A stretch of DNA of 64,000 nt from Oasisia sp. SBJ-2009 (lineage: Eukaryota; Annelida; Polychaeta; Sabellida; Siboglinidae): positions 14,909,389 to 14,973,388 of the forward strand of contig OZ024861.1 in the NCBI GenBank assembly GCA_964017155.1. Direction: 5' to 3'. The notes beneath the pieces are model-generated. The model saw only the letters and a list, made by a program, of their open reading frames with translations, was not told where the DNA came from and made no database searches. The stretch's first letter is position 1. Each line of letters starts with the position of its first letter. A program made the position numbers and the translations under genes. Of this stretch, positions 38,151-51,619 are shown one piece after another.

Positions 38151-40396
38151 GTGAGCGACACAGACCGTCTGAGAATGAGACGCGCGAGTAGTGATGAACC
38201 CCACGCATGTCTAGTATATCACTTCGTAGTTGTCTGGGTAGTTTGGAACAACCCTTGGTTTCTCGTATGGCTCTTCGCCATCGCTGTTATGTCTAGCCGT
38301 TGGCGTTACCTGTTTGTCGGCACAGCGCTCATGACACGGCCAAAGAGCTGGCCTGTTGGCACTGATCACTGTAGCATATGCTATTGTTTCCAAGGCAATG
38401 TAACAACATATGCATTCGAACTCCGTCACTACCTAGATACCAATCTGCGTGCCGAGATATGTGTGACTGCAATAAATATGGGTCTCAAAACATCGAATGA
38501 TCTCTACACTTGTCTTTGAAGGAAGACATGTCAAATGCGTACCCTTGAGTTACACTATTGCAAAGAAAGAGGCACTTGTGTAGGTTGCCTTGGCATGCTG
38601 ATTCCTAAGTATGCTGTTTCCAGTCGAGATGAATGCGTTGTGCTTGGTGTCATGACGGTCAAAGAATCATATACTCACCTGTATTGAGTGGGTGTATGTG
38701 TACAAGCGATAATGTGTGTGGCATTCGCCGCGCGAATGGTGCTTATGCATATCAGTTTTAATATACTTTCCGCGGTGCGATCCCGGCCTCTTACACAAGT
38801 TTCGTTTCATGTGCATTATTTTGCATCATATTTTGACATTGTGTATCTTGAAATACATCATATAGCGTGAAAAATAGCTCGATCAATCGTCTGAGTAAAA
38901 CGTTTCGATTGTGAGAACTGCAACATCAAAACTAATGTCCACTCGCACTAGCTGTGATATATGTATCGATGTCATGCTATCGTTGATTTGATTCTCCCAG
39001 TGATCGGCCTACATTATCATCTACCTCAACATGTTATATAAAAAAAATAACTTGATAAAAACAACGCTTCACCCACTGTCGAATGACTGTTCCGCGTCGC
39101 CAATCTTCACATCATCGGGCCTGGTCGGTCAGTAATGCTGCCAGAAGTATTCGGCCACGTGTCGCTGTATCTTCACCGGGCGCAGACACCTGAGAAAAAA
39201 CACAATAAAACAGCGTTACAATGTGCACGGTGTCTAACAAAATTGAAAACAGCAGGCTCAATGCTTACATATGTCCACATTCCTTCACCCCACTGGCGTC
39301 AAAGACGCAAATCCCACCGCGATGCGGTCGAGCTTACACTAAAGAAACTGGCATCTGTCGCCAGCATTCGGCTGCGCGGCAAAGTAATGGCGGCAAACCG
39401 GAAGACGCGCCACAACAATACCGTGACGTCACGACATTACGGCAGACGTGCCATTTTCGTTCCCGGCGACGTCAAATTTCAAGATGGCGACGCCTTTGAT
39501 CTAAGCAAACTGGGGGGGGGGAGGCGCTTTCTTCCACGTTTACTTCGTTCTTTCAATGTTTTACTTGCGCTAGCTTATTTCGCAATAAGGTACACACATA
39601 GGACTACAGTTGTATTATGGTACGACGTCCTGTGCGACATTCGGGTACTTTTTATTCACGATGCAAATCAATGTGCATGGCGTATAACACCGATTAGATT
39701 CAACAATGCCAGACTCTCTCCATTGATTTTTAGACCAAATATATCAGGCCTGCTGCGTCCGCGCGTATTAAAACCACTGCACTACCATACCCGCGCCTCT
39801 TGTAAAGAAGTTTCAAACCTAGGAGCAATTGAGGTTGGCTTGCATTCTGCGCAAGTGCCTAATTCTTGTCGGAAATGGAACAGAATATTCATATTCGTGT
39901 TCTCATTCACAGTACACTGTATATGGTGCATACCACTCTTCGATGAGTTGTCTCAAAGTCTCAAGCAGCTTTCCACCTATGCCTAGGCAAATAGACGTTT
40001 GGACAGTATCTAATTTCACATTCGTACTGCTGAGCTTCAAACTACTACACTCAACGACAGAAGTTCCCTTCACTGTGTTGGCAATCTACTCTCTGCGATC
40101 TGGAACTCTAAAACGTCTTAACGGCGACGCCACGAGGGCTGTATGCAGGCTGCGCATAGATGTATCTGAAGCATTATATGCCATTCCATGCGATAAAAGA
40201 CGTTCGTTCGCATACAGTCTAGATTTACTCTGTAGTGTAATACGCTTTGTAGGACGTACAATGTGTGTAGCTAGCTCAACATCAATGATTATATGATGCG
40301 ACCATTGCCTGTTAGTTGCTTTGTGGTTTCGTTTTCATATTGAACTGGCGACATGTCTGCTCTTTGGTTTCAGGTCTTCCTATTTGAGACCGACGT
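38151..40396 (+). repeat. U18, family B unit, 2,246 bp
   Basis: It introduces variants that mark U18-U23: GTGTATCTTG (about 38841), GTGAAAAATAG (about 38868) and ATTCACGATGC (about 39654, also in U19 and U21). G10; CRE core at 39424. It holds the longest open frame in the window (39135-39986), made possible by its particular A and G run lengths. Confidence 0.97.
39135..39986 (+). other. Longest open frame, 283 codons (U18), probably not coding
   Basis: This frame starts at ATG in ATGCTGCCAG, crosses the A run, the hairpins, the promoter-like patch and the poly-G tract, and ends at TAG near the CCTAGG site. It is uninterrupted only because the A run (before CAATAAAAC) and the G run happen to be in phase. 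In most units the same frame is broken at one or both runs, and in U20 and U22 by TAA. Residues are basic and tryptophan-poor in the first half, with one hydrophobic stretch around residues 135-150. I recognise no domain. A gene whose reading depends on two mutable homopolymers and on a CRE palindrome being codons is unlikely. Confidence 0.15.
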
Positions 40397-42641
40397 GTGA
40401 GCGACACAGACCGTCTGAGAATGAGACGCGCGAGTAGTGATGAACCCCACGCATGTCTAGTATATCACTTCGTAGTTGTCTGGGTAGTTTGGAACAACCC
40501 TTGGTTTCTCGTATGGCTCTTCGCCATCGCTGTTATGTCTAGCCGTTGGCGTTACCTGTTTGTCGGCACAGCGCTCATGACACGGCCAAAGAGCTGGCCT
40601 GTTGGCACTGATCACTGTAGCATATGCTATTGTTTCCAAGGCAATGTAACAACATATGCATTCGAACTCCGTCACTACCTAGATACCAATCTGCGTGCCG
40701 AGATATGTGTGACTGCAATAAATATGGGTCTCAAAACATCGAATGATCTCTACACTTGTCTTTGAAGGAAGACATGTCAAATGCGTACCCTTGAGTTACA
40801 CTATTGCAAAGAAAGAGGCACTTGTGTAGGTTGCCTTGGCATGCTGATTCCTAAGTATGCTGTTTCCAGTCGAGATGAATGCGTTGTGCTTGGTGTCATG
40901 ACGGTCAAAGAATCATATACTCACCTGTATTGAGTGGGTGTATGTGTACAAGCGATAATGTGTGTGGCATTCGCCGCGCGAATGGTGCTTATGCATATCA
41001 GTTTTAATATACTTTCCGCGGTGCGATCCCGGCCTCTTACACAAGTTTCGTTTCATGTGCATTATTTTGCATCATATTTTGACATTGTGTATCTTGAAAT
41101 ACATCATATAGCGTGAAAAATAGCTCGATCAATCGTCTGAGTAAAACGTTTCGATTGTGAGAACTGCAACATCAAAACTAATGTCCACTCGCACTAGCTG
41201 TGATATATGTATCGATGTCATGCTATCGTTGATTTGATTCTCCCAGTGATCGGCCTACATTATCATCTACCTCAACATGTTATATAAAAAAAATAACTTG
41301 ATAAAAACAACGCTTCACCCACTGTCGAATGACTGTTCCGCGTCGCCAATCTTCACATCATCGGGCCTGGTCGGTCAGTAATGCTGCCAGAAGTATTCGG
41401 CCACGTGTCGCTGTATCTTCACCGGGCGCAGACACCTGAGAAAAAAACAATAAAACAGCGTTACAATGTGCACGGTGTCTAACAAAATTGAAAACAGCAG
41501 GCTCAATGCTTACATATGTCCACATTCCTTCACCCCACTGGCGTCAAAGACGCAAATCCCACCGCGATGCGGTCGAGCTTACACTAAAGAAACTGGCATC
41601 TGTCGCCAGCATTCGGCTGCGCGGCAAAGTAATGGCGGCAAACCGGAAGACGCGCCACAACAATACCGTGACGTCACGACATTACGGCAGACGTGCCATT
41701 TTCGTTCCCGGCGACGTCAAATTTCAAGATGGCGACGCCTTTGATCTAAGCAAACTGGGGGGGGGGAGGCGCTTTCTTCCACGTTTACTTCGTTCTTTCA
41801 ATGTTTTACTTGCGCTAGCTTATTTCGCAATAAGGTACACACATAGGACTACAGTTGTATTATGGTACGACGTCCTGTGCGACATTCGGGTACTTTTTAT
41901 TCACGATGCAAATCAATGTGCATGGCGTATAACACCGATTAGATTCAACAATGCCAGACTCTCTCCATTGATTTTTAGACCAAATATATCAGGCCTGCTG
42001 CGTCCGCGCGTATTAAAACCACTGCACTACCATACCCGCGCCTCTTGTAATGAAGTTTCAAACCTAGGAGCAATTGAGGTTGGCTTGCATTCTGCGCAAG
42101 TGCCTAATTCTTGTCGGAAATGGAACAGAATATTCATATTCGTGTTCTCATTCACAGTACACTGTATATGGTGCATACCACTCTTCGATGAGTTGTCTCA
42201 AAGTCTCAAGCAGCTTTCCACCTATGCCTAGGCAAATAGACGTTTGGACAGTATCTAATTTCACATTCGTACTGCTGAGCTTCAAACTACTACACTCAAC
42301 GACAGAAGTTCCCTTCACTGTGTTGGCAATCTACTCTCTGCGATCTGGAACTCTAAAACGTCTTAACGGCGACGCCACGAGGGCTGTATGCAGGCTGCGC
42401 ATAAATGTATCTGAAGCATTATATGCCATTCCATGCGATAAAAGACGTTCGTTCGCATACAGTCTAGATTTACTATGTAGTGTAATACGCTTTGTAGGAC
42501 GTACAATGTGTGTAGCTAGCTCAACATCAATGATTATATGATGCGACCATTGCCTGTTAGTTGCTTTGTGGTTTCGTTTTCATATTGAACTGGCGACATG
42601 TCTGCTCTTTGGTTTCAGGTCTTCCTATTTGAGACCGACGT
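40397..42641 (+). repeat. U19, family B unit, first of dimer pair 1
   Basis: Right part shared with U21, about 4,489 bp downstream: GAGCTTACAC (about 41576), ATTCACG (about 41900) and CCATACCCG (about 42031). The left part shares GATACCAAT and ATCATATACTC with U18. G10; CRE core at 41669. Confidence 0.96.
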
Positions 42642-44885
42642 GTGAGCGACACAGACCGTCTGAGAATGAGACGCGCGAGTAGTGATGAACCCCACGCATG
42701 TCTAGTATATCACTTCGTAGTTGTCTGGGTAGTTTGGAACAACCCTTGGTTTCTCGTATGGCTCTTCGCCATCGCTGTTATGTCTAGCCGTTGGCGTTAC
42801 CTGTTTGTCGGCACAGCGCTCATGACACGGCCAAAGAGCTGGCCTGTTGGCACTGATCACTGTAGCATATGCTATTGTTTCCAAGGCAATGTAACAACAT
42901 ATGCATTCGAACTCCGTCACTACCTAGATACAAATCTGCGTGCCGAGATATGTGTGACTGCAATAAATATGGGTCTCAAAACATCGAATGATCTCTACAC
43001 TTGTCTTTGAAGGAAGACATGTCAAATGCGTACCCTTGAGTTACACTATTGCAAAGAAAGAGGCACTTGTGTAGGTTGCCTTGGCATGCTGATTCCTAAG
43101 TATGCTGTTTCCAGTCGAGATGAATGCGTTGTGCTTGGTGTCATGACGGTCAAAGAATCATCTACTCACCTGTATTGAGTGGGTGTATGTGTACAAGCGA
43201 TAATGTGTGTGGCATTCGCCGCGCGAATGGTGCTTATGCATATCAGTTTTAATATACTTTCCGCGGTGCGATCCCGGCCTCTTACACAAGTTTCGTTTCA
43301 TGTGCATTATTTTGCATCATATTTTGACATTGTGTATCTTGAAATACATCATATAGCGTGAAAAATAGCTCGATCAATCGTCTGAGTAAAACGTTTCGAT
43401 TGTGAGAACTGCAACATCAAAACTAATGTCCACTCGCACTAGCTGTGATATATGTATCGATGTCATGCTATCGTTGATTTGATTCTCCCAGTGATCGGCC
43501 TACATTATCATCTACCTCAACATGTTATATAAAAAAAATAACTTGATAAAAACAACGCTTCACCCACTGTCGAATGACTGTTCCGCGTCGCCAATCTTCA
43601 CATCATCGGGCCTGGTCGGTCAGTAATGCTGCCAGAAGTATTCGGCCACGTGTCGCTGTATCTTCACCGGGCGCAGACACCTGAGAAAAAAACAATAAAA
43701 CAGCGTTACAATGTGCACGGTGTCTAACAAAATTGAAAACAGCAGGCTCAATGCTTACATATGTCCACATTCCTTCACCCCACTGGCGTCAAAGACGCAA
43801 ATCCCACCGCGATGCGGTCGAGATTACACTAAAGAAACTGGCATCTGTCGCCAGCATTCGGCTGCGCGGCAAAGTAATGGCGGCAAACCGGAAGACGCGC
43901 CACAACAATACCGTGACGTCACGACATTAAGGCAGACGTGCCATTTTCGTTCCCGGCGACGTCAAATTTCAAGATGGCGACGCCTTTGATCTAAGCAAAC
44001 TGGGGGGGGGGGGCGCTTTCTTCCACGTTTACTTCGTTCTTTCAATGTTTTACTTGCGCTAGCTTATTTCGCAATAAGGTACACACATAGGACTACAGTT
44101 GTATTATGGTACGACGTCCTGTGCGACATTCGGGTACTTTTTATGCACGATGCAAATCAATGTGCATGGCGTATAACACCGATTAGATTCAACAATGCCA
44201 GACTCTCTCCATTGATTTTTAGACCAAATATATCAGGCCTGCTGCGTCCGCGCGTATTAAAACCACTGCACTACCCTACCCGCGCCTCTTGTAATGAAGT
44301 TTCAAACCTAGGAGCAATTGAGGTTGGCTTGCATTCTGCGCAAGTGCCTAATTCTTGTCGGAAATGGAACAGAATATTCATATTCGTGTTCTCATTCACA
44401 GTACACTGTATATGGTGCATACCACTCTTCGATGAGTTGTCTCAAAGTCTCAAGCAGCTTTCCACCTATGCCTAGGCAAATAGACGTTTGGACAGTATCT
44501 AATTTCACATTCGTACTGCTGAGATTCAAACTACTGCACTCAACGACAGAAGTTCCCTTCACTGTGTTGGCAATCTACTCTCTGCGATCTGGAACTCTAA
44601 AACGTCTTAACGGCGACGCCACGAGGGCTGTATGCAGGCTGCGCATAGATGTATCTGAAGCATTATATGCCATTCCATGCGATAAAAGACGTTCGTTCGC
44701 ATACAGTCTAGATTTACTCTGTAGTGTAATACGCTTTGTAGGACGTACAATGTGTGTAGCTAGCTCAACATCAATGATTATATGATGCCACCATTGCCTG
44801 TTAGTTGCTTTGTGGTTTCGTTTTCATATTGAACTGGCGACATGTCTGCTCTTTGGTTTCAGGTCTTCCTATTTGAGACCGACGT
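42642..44885 (+). repeat. U20, family B unit, second of dimer pair 1
   Basis: Shares with U22 the ACATTAAGG change (TAA at about 43928), GAGATTCAAACTACTGCAC (about 44520), GATGCCACC (about 44785) and an uninterrupted G12 tract running directly into GCGC. CRE core at 43914. Confidence 0.96.
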
Positions 44886-47131
44886 GTGAGCGACACAGAC
44901 CGTCTGAGAATGAGACGCGCGAGTAATGATGAACCCCACGCATGTCTAGTATATCACTTCGTAGTTGTCTGGGTAGTTTGGAACAACCCTTGGTTTCTCG
45001 TATGGCTCTTCGCCATCGCTGTTATGTCTAGCCGTTGGCGTTACCTGTTTGTCGGCACAGCGCTCATGACACGGCCAAAGAGCTGGCCTGTTGGCACTGA
45101 TCACTGTAGCATATGCTATTGTTTCCAAGGCAATGTAACAACATATGCATTCGAACTCCGTCACTACCTAGATACAAATCTGCGTGCCGAGATATGTGTG
45201 ACTGCAATAAATATGGGTCTCAAAACATCGAATGATCTCTACACTTGTCTTTGAAGGAAGACATGTCAAATGCGTATCCTTGAGTTACACTATTGCAAAG
45301 AAAGAGGCACTTGTGTAGGTTGCCTTGGCATGCTGATTCCTAAGTATGCTGTTTCCAGTCGAGATGAATGCGTTGTGCTTGGTGTTATGACGGTCAAAGA
45401 ATCATCTACTCACCTGTATTGAGTGGGTGTATGTGTACAAGCGATAATGTGTGTGGCATTCGCCGCGCGAATGGTGCTTATGCATATCAGTTTTAATATA
45501 CTTTCCGCGGTGCGATCCCGGCCTCTTACACAAGTTTCGTTTCATGTGCATTATTTTGCATCATATTTTGACATTGTGTATCTTGAAATACATCATATAG
45601 CGTGAAAAATAGCTCGATCAATCGTCTGAGTAAAACGTTTCGATTGTGAGAACTGCAACATCAAAACTAATGTCCACTCGCACTAGCTGTGATATATGTA
45701 TCGATGTCATGCTATCGTTGATTTGATTCTCCCAGTGATCGGCCTACATTATCATCTACCTCAACATGTTATATAAAAAAAATAACTTGATAAAAACAAC
45801 GCTTCACCCACTGTCGAATGACTGTTCCGCGTCGCCAATCTTCACATCATCGGGCCTGGTCGGTCAGTAATGCTGCCAGAAGTATTCGGCCACGTGTCGC
45901 TGTATCTTCACCGGGCGCAGACACCTGAGAAAAAAACAATAAAACAGCGTTACAATGTGCACGGTGTCTAACAAAATTGAAAACAGCAGGCTCAATGCTT
46001 ACATATGTCCACATTCCTTCACCCCACTGGCGTCAAAGACGCAAATCCCACCGCGATGCGGTCGAGCTTACACTAAAGAAACTGGCATCTGTCGCCAGCA
46101 TTCGGCTGCGCGGCAAAGTAATGGCGGCAAACCGGAAGACGCGCCACAACAATACCGTGACGTCACGACATTACGGCAGACGTGCCATTTTCGTTCCCGG
46201 CGACGTCAAATTTCAAGATGGCGACGCCTTTGATCTAAGCAAACTGGGGGGGGGGGAGGCGCTTTCTTCCACGTTTACTTCGTTCTTTCAATGTTTTACT
46301 TGCGCTAGCTTATTTCGCAATAAGGTACACACATAGGACTACAGTTGTATTATGGTACGACGTCCTGTGCGACATTCGGGTACTTTTTATTCACGATGCA
46401 AATCAATGTGCATGGCGTATAACACCGATTAGATTCAACAATGCCAGACTCTCTCCATTGATTTTTAGACCAAATATATCAGGCCTGCTGCGTCCGCGCG
46501 TATTAAAACCACTGCACTACCATACCCGCGCCTCTTGTAATGAAGTTTCAAACCTAGGAGCAATTGAGGTTGGCTTGCATTCTGCGCAAGTGCCTAATTC
46601 TTGTCGGAAATGGAACAGAATATTCATATTCGTGTTCTCATTCACAGTACACTGTATATGGTGCATACCACTCTTCGATGAGTTGTCTCAAAGTCTCAAG
46701 CAGCTTTCCACCTATGCCTAGGCAAATAGACGTTTGGACAGTATCTAATTTCACATTCGTACTGCTGAGCTTCAAACTACTACACTCAACGACAGAAGTT
46801 CCCTTCACTGTGTTGGCAATCTACTCTCTGCGATCTGGAACTCTAAAACGTCTTAACGGCGACGCCACGAGGGCTGTATGCAGGCTGCGCATAGATGTAT
46901 CTGAAGCATTATATGCCATTCCATGCGATAAAAGACGTTCGTTCGCATACAGTCTAGATTTACTCTGTAGTGTAATACGCTTTGTAGGACGTACAATGTG
47001 TGTAGCTAGCTCAACATCAATGATTATATGATGCGACCATTGCCTGTTAGTTGCTTTGTGGTTTCGTTTTCATATTGAACTGGCGACATGTCTGCTCTTT
47101 GGTTTCAGGTCTTCCTATTTGAGACCGACGT
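44886..47131 (+). repeat. U21, family B unit, dimer pair 2
   Basis: Carries CGTATCC (about 45275) and GTGTTATGACGG (about 45383), shared with U23, and matches U19 in its right part. Private GAGTAATGATG near 44921. G11; CRE core at 46158. Confidence 0.96.
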
Positions 47132-49374
47132 GTGAGCGACACAGACCGTCTGAGAATGAGACGCGCGAGTAGTGATGAACCCCACGCATGTCTAGTATAT
47201 CACTTCGTAGTTGTCTGGGTAGTTTGGAACAACCCTTGGTTTCTCGTATGGCTCTTCGCCATCGCTGTTATGTCTAGCCGTTGGCGTTACCTGTTTGTCG
47301 GCACAGCGCTCATGACACGGCCAAAGAGCTGGCCTGTTGGCACTGATCACTGTAGCATATGCTATTGTTTCCAAGGCAATGTAACAACATATGCATTCGA
47401 ACTCCGTCACTACCTAGATACAAATCTGCGTGCCGAGATATGTGTGACTGCAATAAATATGGGTCTCAAAACATCGAATGATCTCTACACTTGTCTTTGA
47501 AGGAAGACATGTCAAATGCGTACCCTTGAGTTACACTATTGCAAAGAAAGAGGCACTTGTGTAGGTTGCCTTGGCATGCTGATTCCTAAGTATGCTGTTT
47601 CCAGTCGAGATGAATGCGTTGTGCTTGGTGTCATGACGGTCAAAGAATCATCTACTCACCTGTATTGAGTGGGTGTATGTGTACAAGCGATAATGTGTGT
47701 GGCATTCGCCGCGCGAATGGTGCTTATGCATATCAGTTTTAATATACTTTCCGCGGTGCGATCCCGGCCTCTTACACAAGTTTCGTTTCATGTGCATTAT
47801 TTTGCATCATATTTTGACATTGTGTATCTTGAAATACATCATATAGCGTGAAAAATAGCTCGATCAATCGTCTGAGTAAAACGTTTCGATTGTGAGAACT
47901 GCAACATCAAAACTAATGTCCACTCGCACTAGCTGTGATATATGTATCGATGTCATGCTATCGTTGATTTGATTCTCCCAGTGATCGGCCTACATTATCA
48001 TCTACCTCAACATGTTATATAAAAAAAATAACTTGATAAAAACAACGCTTCACCCACTGTCGAATGACTGTTCCGCGTCGCCAATCTTCACATCATCGGG
48101 CCTGGTCGGTCAGTAATGCTGCCAGAAGTATTCGGCCACGTGTCGCTGTATCTTCACCGGGCGCAGACACCTGAGAAAAAAACAATAAAACAGCGTTACA
48201 ATGTGCACGGTGTCTAACAAAATTGAAAACAGCAGGCTCAATGCTTACATATGTCCACATTCCTTCACCCCACTGGCGTCAAAGACGCAAATCCCACCGC
48301 GATGCGGTCGAGATTACACTAAAGAAACTGGCATCTGTCGCCAGCATTCGGCTGCGCGGCAAAGTAATGGCGGCAAACCGGAAGACGCGCCACAACAATA
48401 CCGTGACGTCACGACATTAAGGCAGACGTGCCATTTTCGTTCCCGGCGACGTCAAATTTCAAGATGGCGACGCCTTTGATCTAAGCAAACTGGGGGGGGG
48501 GGCGCTTTCTTCCACGTTTACTTCGTTCTTTCAATGTTTTACTTGCGCTAGCTTATTTCGCAATAAGGTACACACATAGGACTACAGTTGTATTATGGTA
48601 CGACGTCCTGTGCGACATTCGGGTACTTTTTATGCACGATGCAAATCAATGTGCATGGCGTATAACACCGATTAGATTCAACAATGCCAGACTCTCTCCA
48701 TTGATTTTTAGACCAAATATATCAGGCCTGCTGCGTCCGCGCGTATTAAAACCACTGCACTACCCTACCCGCGCCTCTTGTAATGAAGTTTCAAACCTAG
48801 GAGCAATTGAGGTTGGCTTGCATTCTGCGCAAGTGCCTAATTCTTGTCGGAAATGGAACAGAATATTCATATTCGTGTTCTCATTCACAGTACACTGTAT
48901 ATGGTGCATACCACTCTTCGATGAGTTGTCTCAAAGTCTCAAGCAGCTTTCCACCTATGCCTAGGCAAATAGACGTTTGGACAGTATCTAATTTCACATT
49001 CGTACTGCTGAGATTCAAACTACTGCACTCAACGACAGAAGTTCCCTTCACTGTGTTGGCAATCTACTCTCTGCGATCTGGAACTCTAAAACGTCTTAAC
49101 GGCGACGCCACGAGGGCTGTATGCAGGCTGCGCATAGATGTATCTGAAGCATTATATGCCATTCCATGCGATAAAAGACGTTCGTTCGCATACAGTCTAG
49201 ATTTACTCTGTAGTGTAATACGCTTTGTAGGACGTACAATGTGTGTAGCTAGCTCAACATCAATGATTATATGATGCCACCATTGCCTGTTAGTTGCTTT
49301 GTGGTTTCGTTTTCATATTGAACTGGCGACATGTCTGCTCTTTGGTTTCAGGTCTTCCTATTTGAGACCGACGT
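47132..49374 (+). repeat. U22, family B unit, dimer pair 2
   Basis: Matches U20, including the in-frame TAA (about 48418), the GAGATTC change and GATGCCACC (about 49274). G11 without the interrupting A. CRE core at 48404. Confidence 0.96.
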
Positions 49375-51619
49375 GTGAGCGACACAGACCGTCTGAGAAT
49401 GAGACGCGCGAGTAGTGATGAACCCCACGCATGTCTAGTATATCACTTCGTAGTTGTCTGGGTAGTTTGGAACAACCCTTGGTTTCTCGTATGGCTCTTC
49501 GCCATCGCTGTTATGTCTAGCCGTTGGCGTTACCTGTTTGTCGGCACAGCGCTCATGACACGGCCAAAGAGCTGGCCTGTTGGCACTGATCACTGTAGCA
49601 TATGCTATTGTTTCCAAGGCAATGTAACAACATATGCATTCGAACTCCGTCACTACCTAGATACAAATCTGCGTGCCGAGATATGTGTGACTGCAATAAA
49701 TATGGGTCTCAAAACATCGAATGATCTCTACACTTGTCTTTGAAGGAAGACATGTCAAATGCGTATCCTTGAGTTACACTATTGCAAAGAAAGAGGCACT
49801 TGTGTAGGTTGCCTTGGCATGCTGATTCCTAAGTATGCTGTTTCCAGTCGAGATGAATGCGTTGTGCTTGGTGTTATGACGGTCAAAGAATCATCTACTC
49901 ACCTGTATTGAGTGGGTGTATGTGTACAAGCGATAATGTGTGTGGCATTCGCCGCGCGAATGGTGCTTATGCATATCAGTTTTAATATACTTTCCGCGGT
50001 GCGATCCCGGCCTCTTACACAAGTTTCGTTTCATGTGCATTATTTTGCATCATATTTTGACATTGTGTATCTTGAAATACATCATATAGCGTGAAAAATA
50101 GCTCGATCAATCGTCTGAGTAAAACGTTTCGATTGTGAGAACTGCAACATCAAAACTAATGTCCACTCGCACTAGCTGTGATATATGTATCGATGTCATG
50201 CTATCGTTGATTTGATTCTCCCAGTGATCGGCCTACATTATCATCTACCTCAACATGTTATATAAAAAAAATAACTTGATAAAAACAACGCTTCACCCAC
50301 TGTCGAATGACTGTTCCGCGTCGCCAATCTTCACATCATCGGGCCTGGTCGGTCAGTAATGCTGCCAGAAGTATTCGGCCACGTGTCGCTGTATCTTCAC
50401 CGGGCGCAGACACCTGAGAAAAAAACAATAAAACAGCGTTACAATGTGCACGGTGTCTAACAAAATTGAAAACAGCAGGCTCAATGCTTACATATGTCCA
50501 CATTCCTTCACCCCACTGGCGTCAAAGACGCAAATCCCACCGCGATGCGGTCGAGATTACACTAAAGAAACTGGCATCTGTCGCCAGCATTCGGCTGCGC
50601 GGCAAAGTAATGGCGGCAAACCGGAAGACGCGCCACAACAATATCGTGACGTCACGACATTACGGCAGACGTGCCATTTTCGTTCCCGGCGACGTCAAAT
50701 TTCAAGATGGCGACACCTTTGATCTAAGCAAACTGGGGGGGGGGAGGCGCTTTCTTCCACGTTTACTTCGTTCTTTCAATGTTTTACTTGCGCTAGCTTA
50801 TTTCGCAATAAGGTACACACATAGGACTACAGTTGTATTATGGTACGACGGCCTGTGCGACATTCGGGTACTTTTTATGCACGATGCAAATCAATGTGCA
50901 TGGCGTATAACACCGATTAGATTCAACAATGCCATACTCTCTCCATTGATTTTTAGACCAAATATATCAGGCCTGCTGCGTCCGGGCGTATTAAAACCAC
51001 TGCACTACCCTACCCGCGCCTCTTGTAATGAAGTTTCAAACCTAGGAGCAATTGAGGTTGGCTTGCATTCTGCGCAAGTGCCTAATTCTTGTCGGAAATG
51101 GAACAGAATATTCATATTCGTGTTCTCATTCACAGTACACTGTATATGGTGCATACCAATCTTCGATGAGTTGTCTCAAAGTCTCAAGCAGCTTTCCACC
51201 TATGCCTAGGCAAATAGACGTTTGGACAGTATCTAATTTCACATTCGTACTGCTGAGCTTCAAACTACTACACTCAACGACAGAAGTTCCCTTCACTGTG
51301 TTGGCAATCTACTCTCTGCGATCTGGAACTCTAAAACGTCTTAACGGCGACGCCACGAGGGCTGTATGAAGGCTGCGCATAGATGTATCTGAAGCATTAT
51401 ATGCCATTCCATGCGATAAAAGACGTTCGTTCGCATACAGTCTAGATTTACTCTGTAGTGTAATACGCTTTGTAGGACGTACAATGTGTGTAGCTAGCTC
51501 TACATCAATGATTATATGATGCGACCATTGCCTGTTAGTTGCTTTGTGGTTTCGTTTTCATATTGAACTGGCGACATGTCTGCTCTTTGGTTTCAGGTCT
51601 TCCTATTTGAGACCGACGT
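49375..51619 (+). repeat. U23, family B unit, 2,245 bp
   Basis: The left part matches U21. The right part has private changes: AATATCGTG (about 50640), GACACCTTT (about 50713), CCATACTC (about 50931), CCGGGCG (about 50984), and a TGA at 51367-51369 that truncates the 155-codon frame to 105. G10. The CRE core at 50647 remains intact among these changes. Confidence 0.96.

Noticed and set aside
39135..39986. Calling the 283-codon frame a protein-coding gene
   Set aside because: It is intact in one unit only, depends on two homopolymer lengths, runs through the promoter-like patch, and shows no recognisable domain or constraint.
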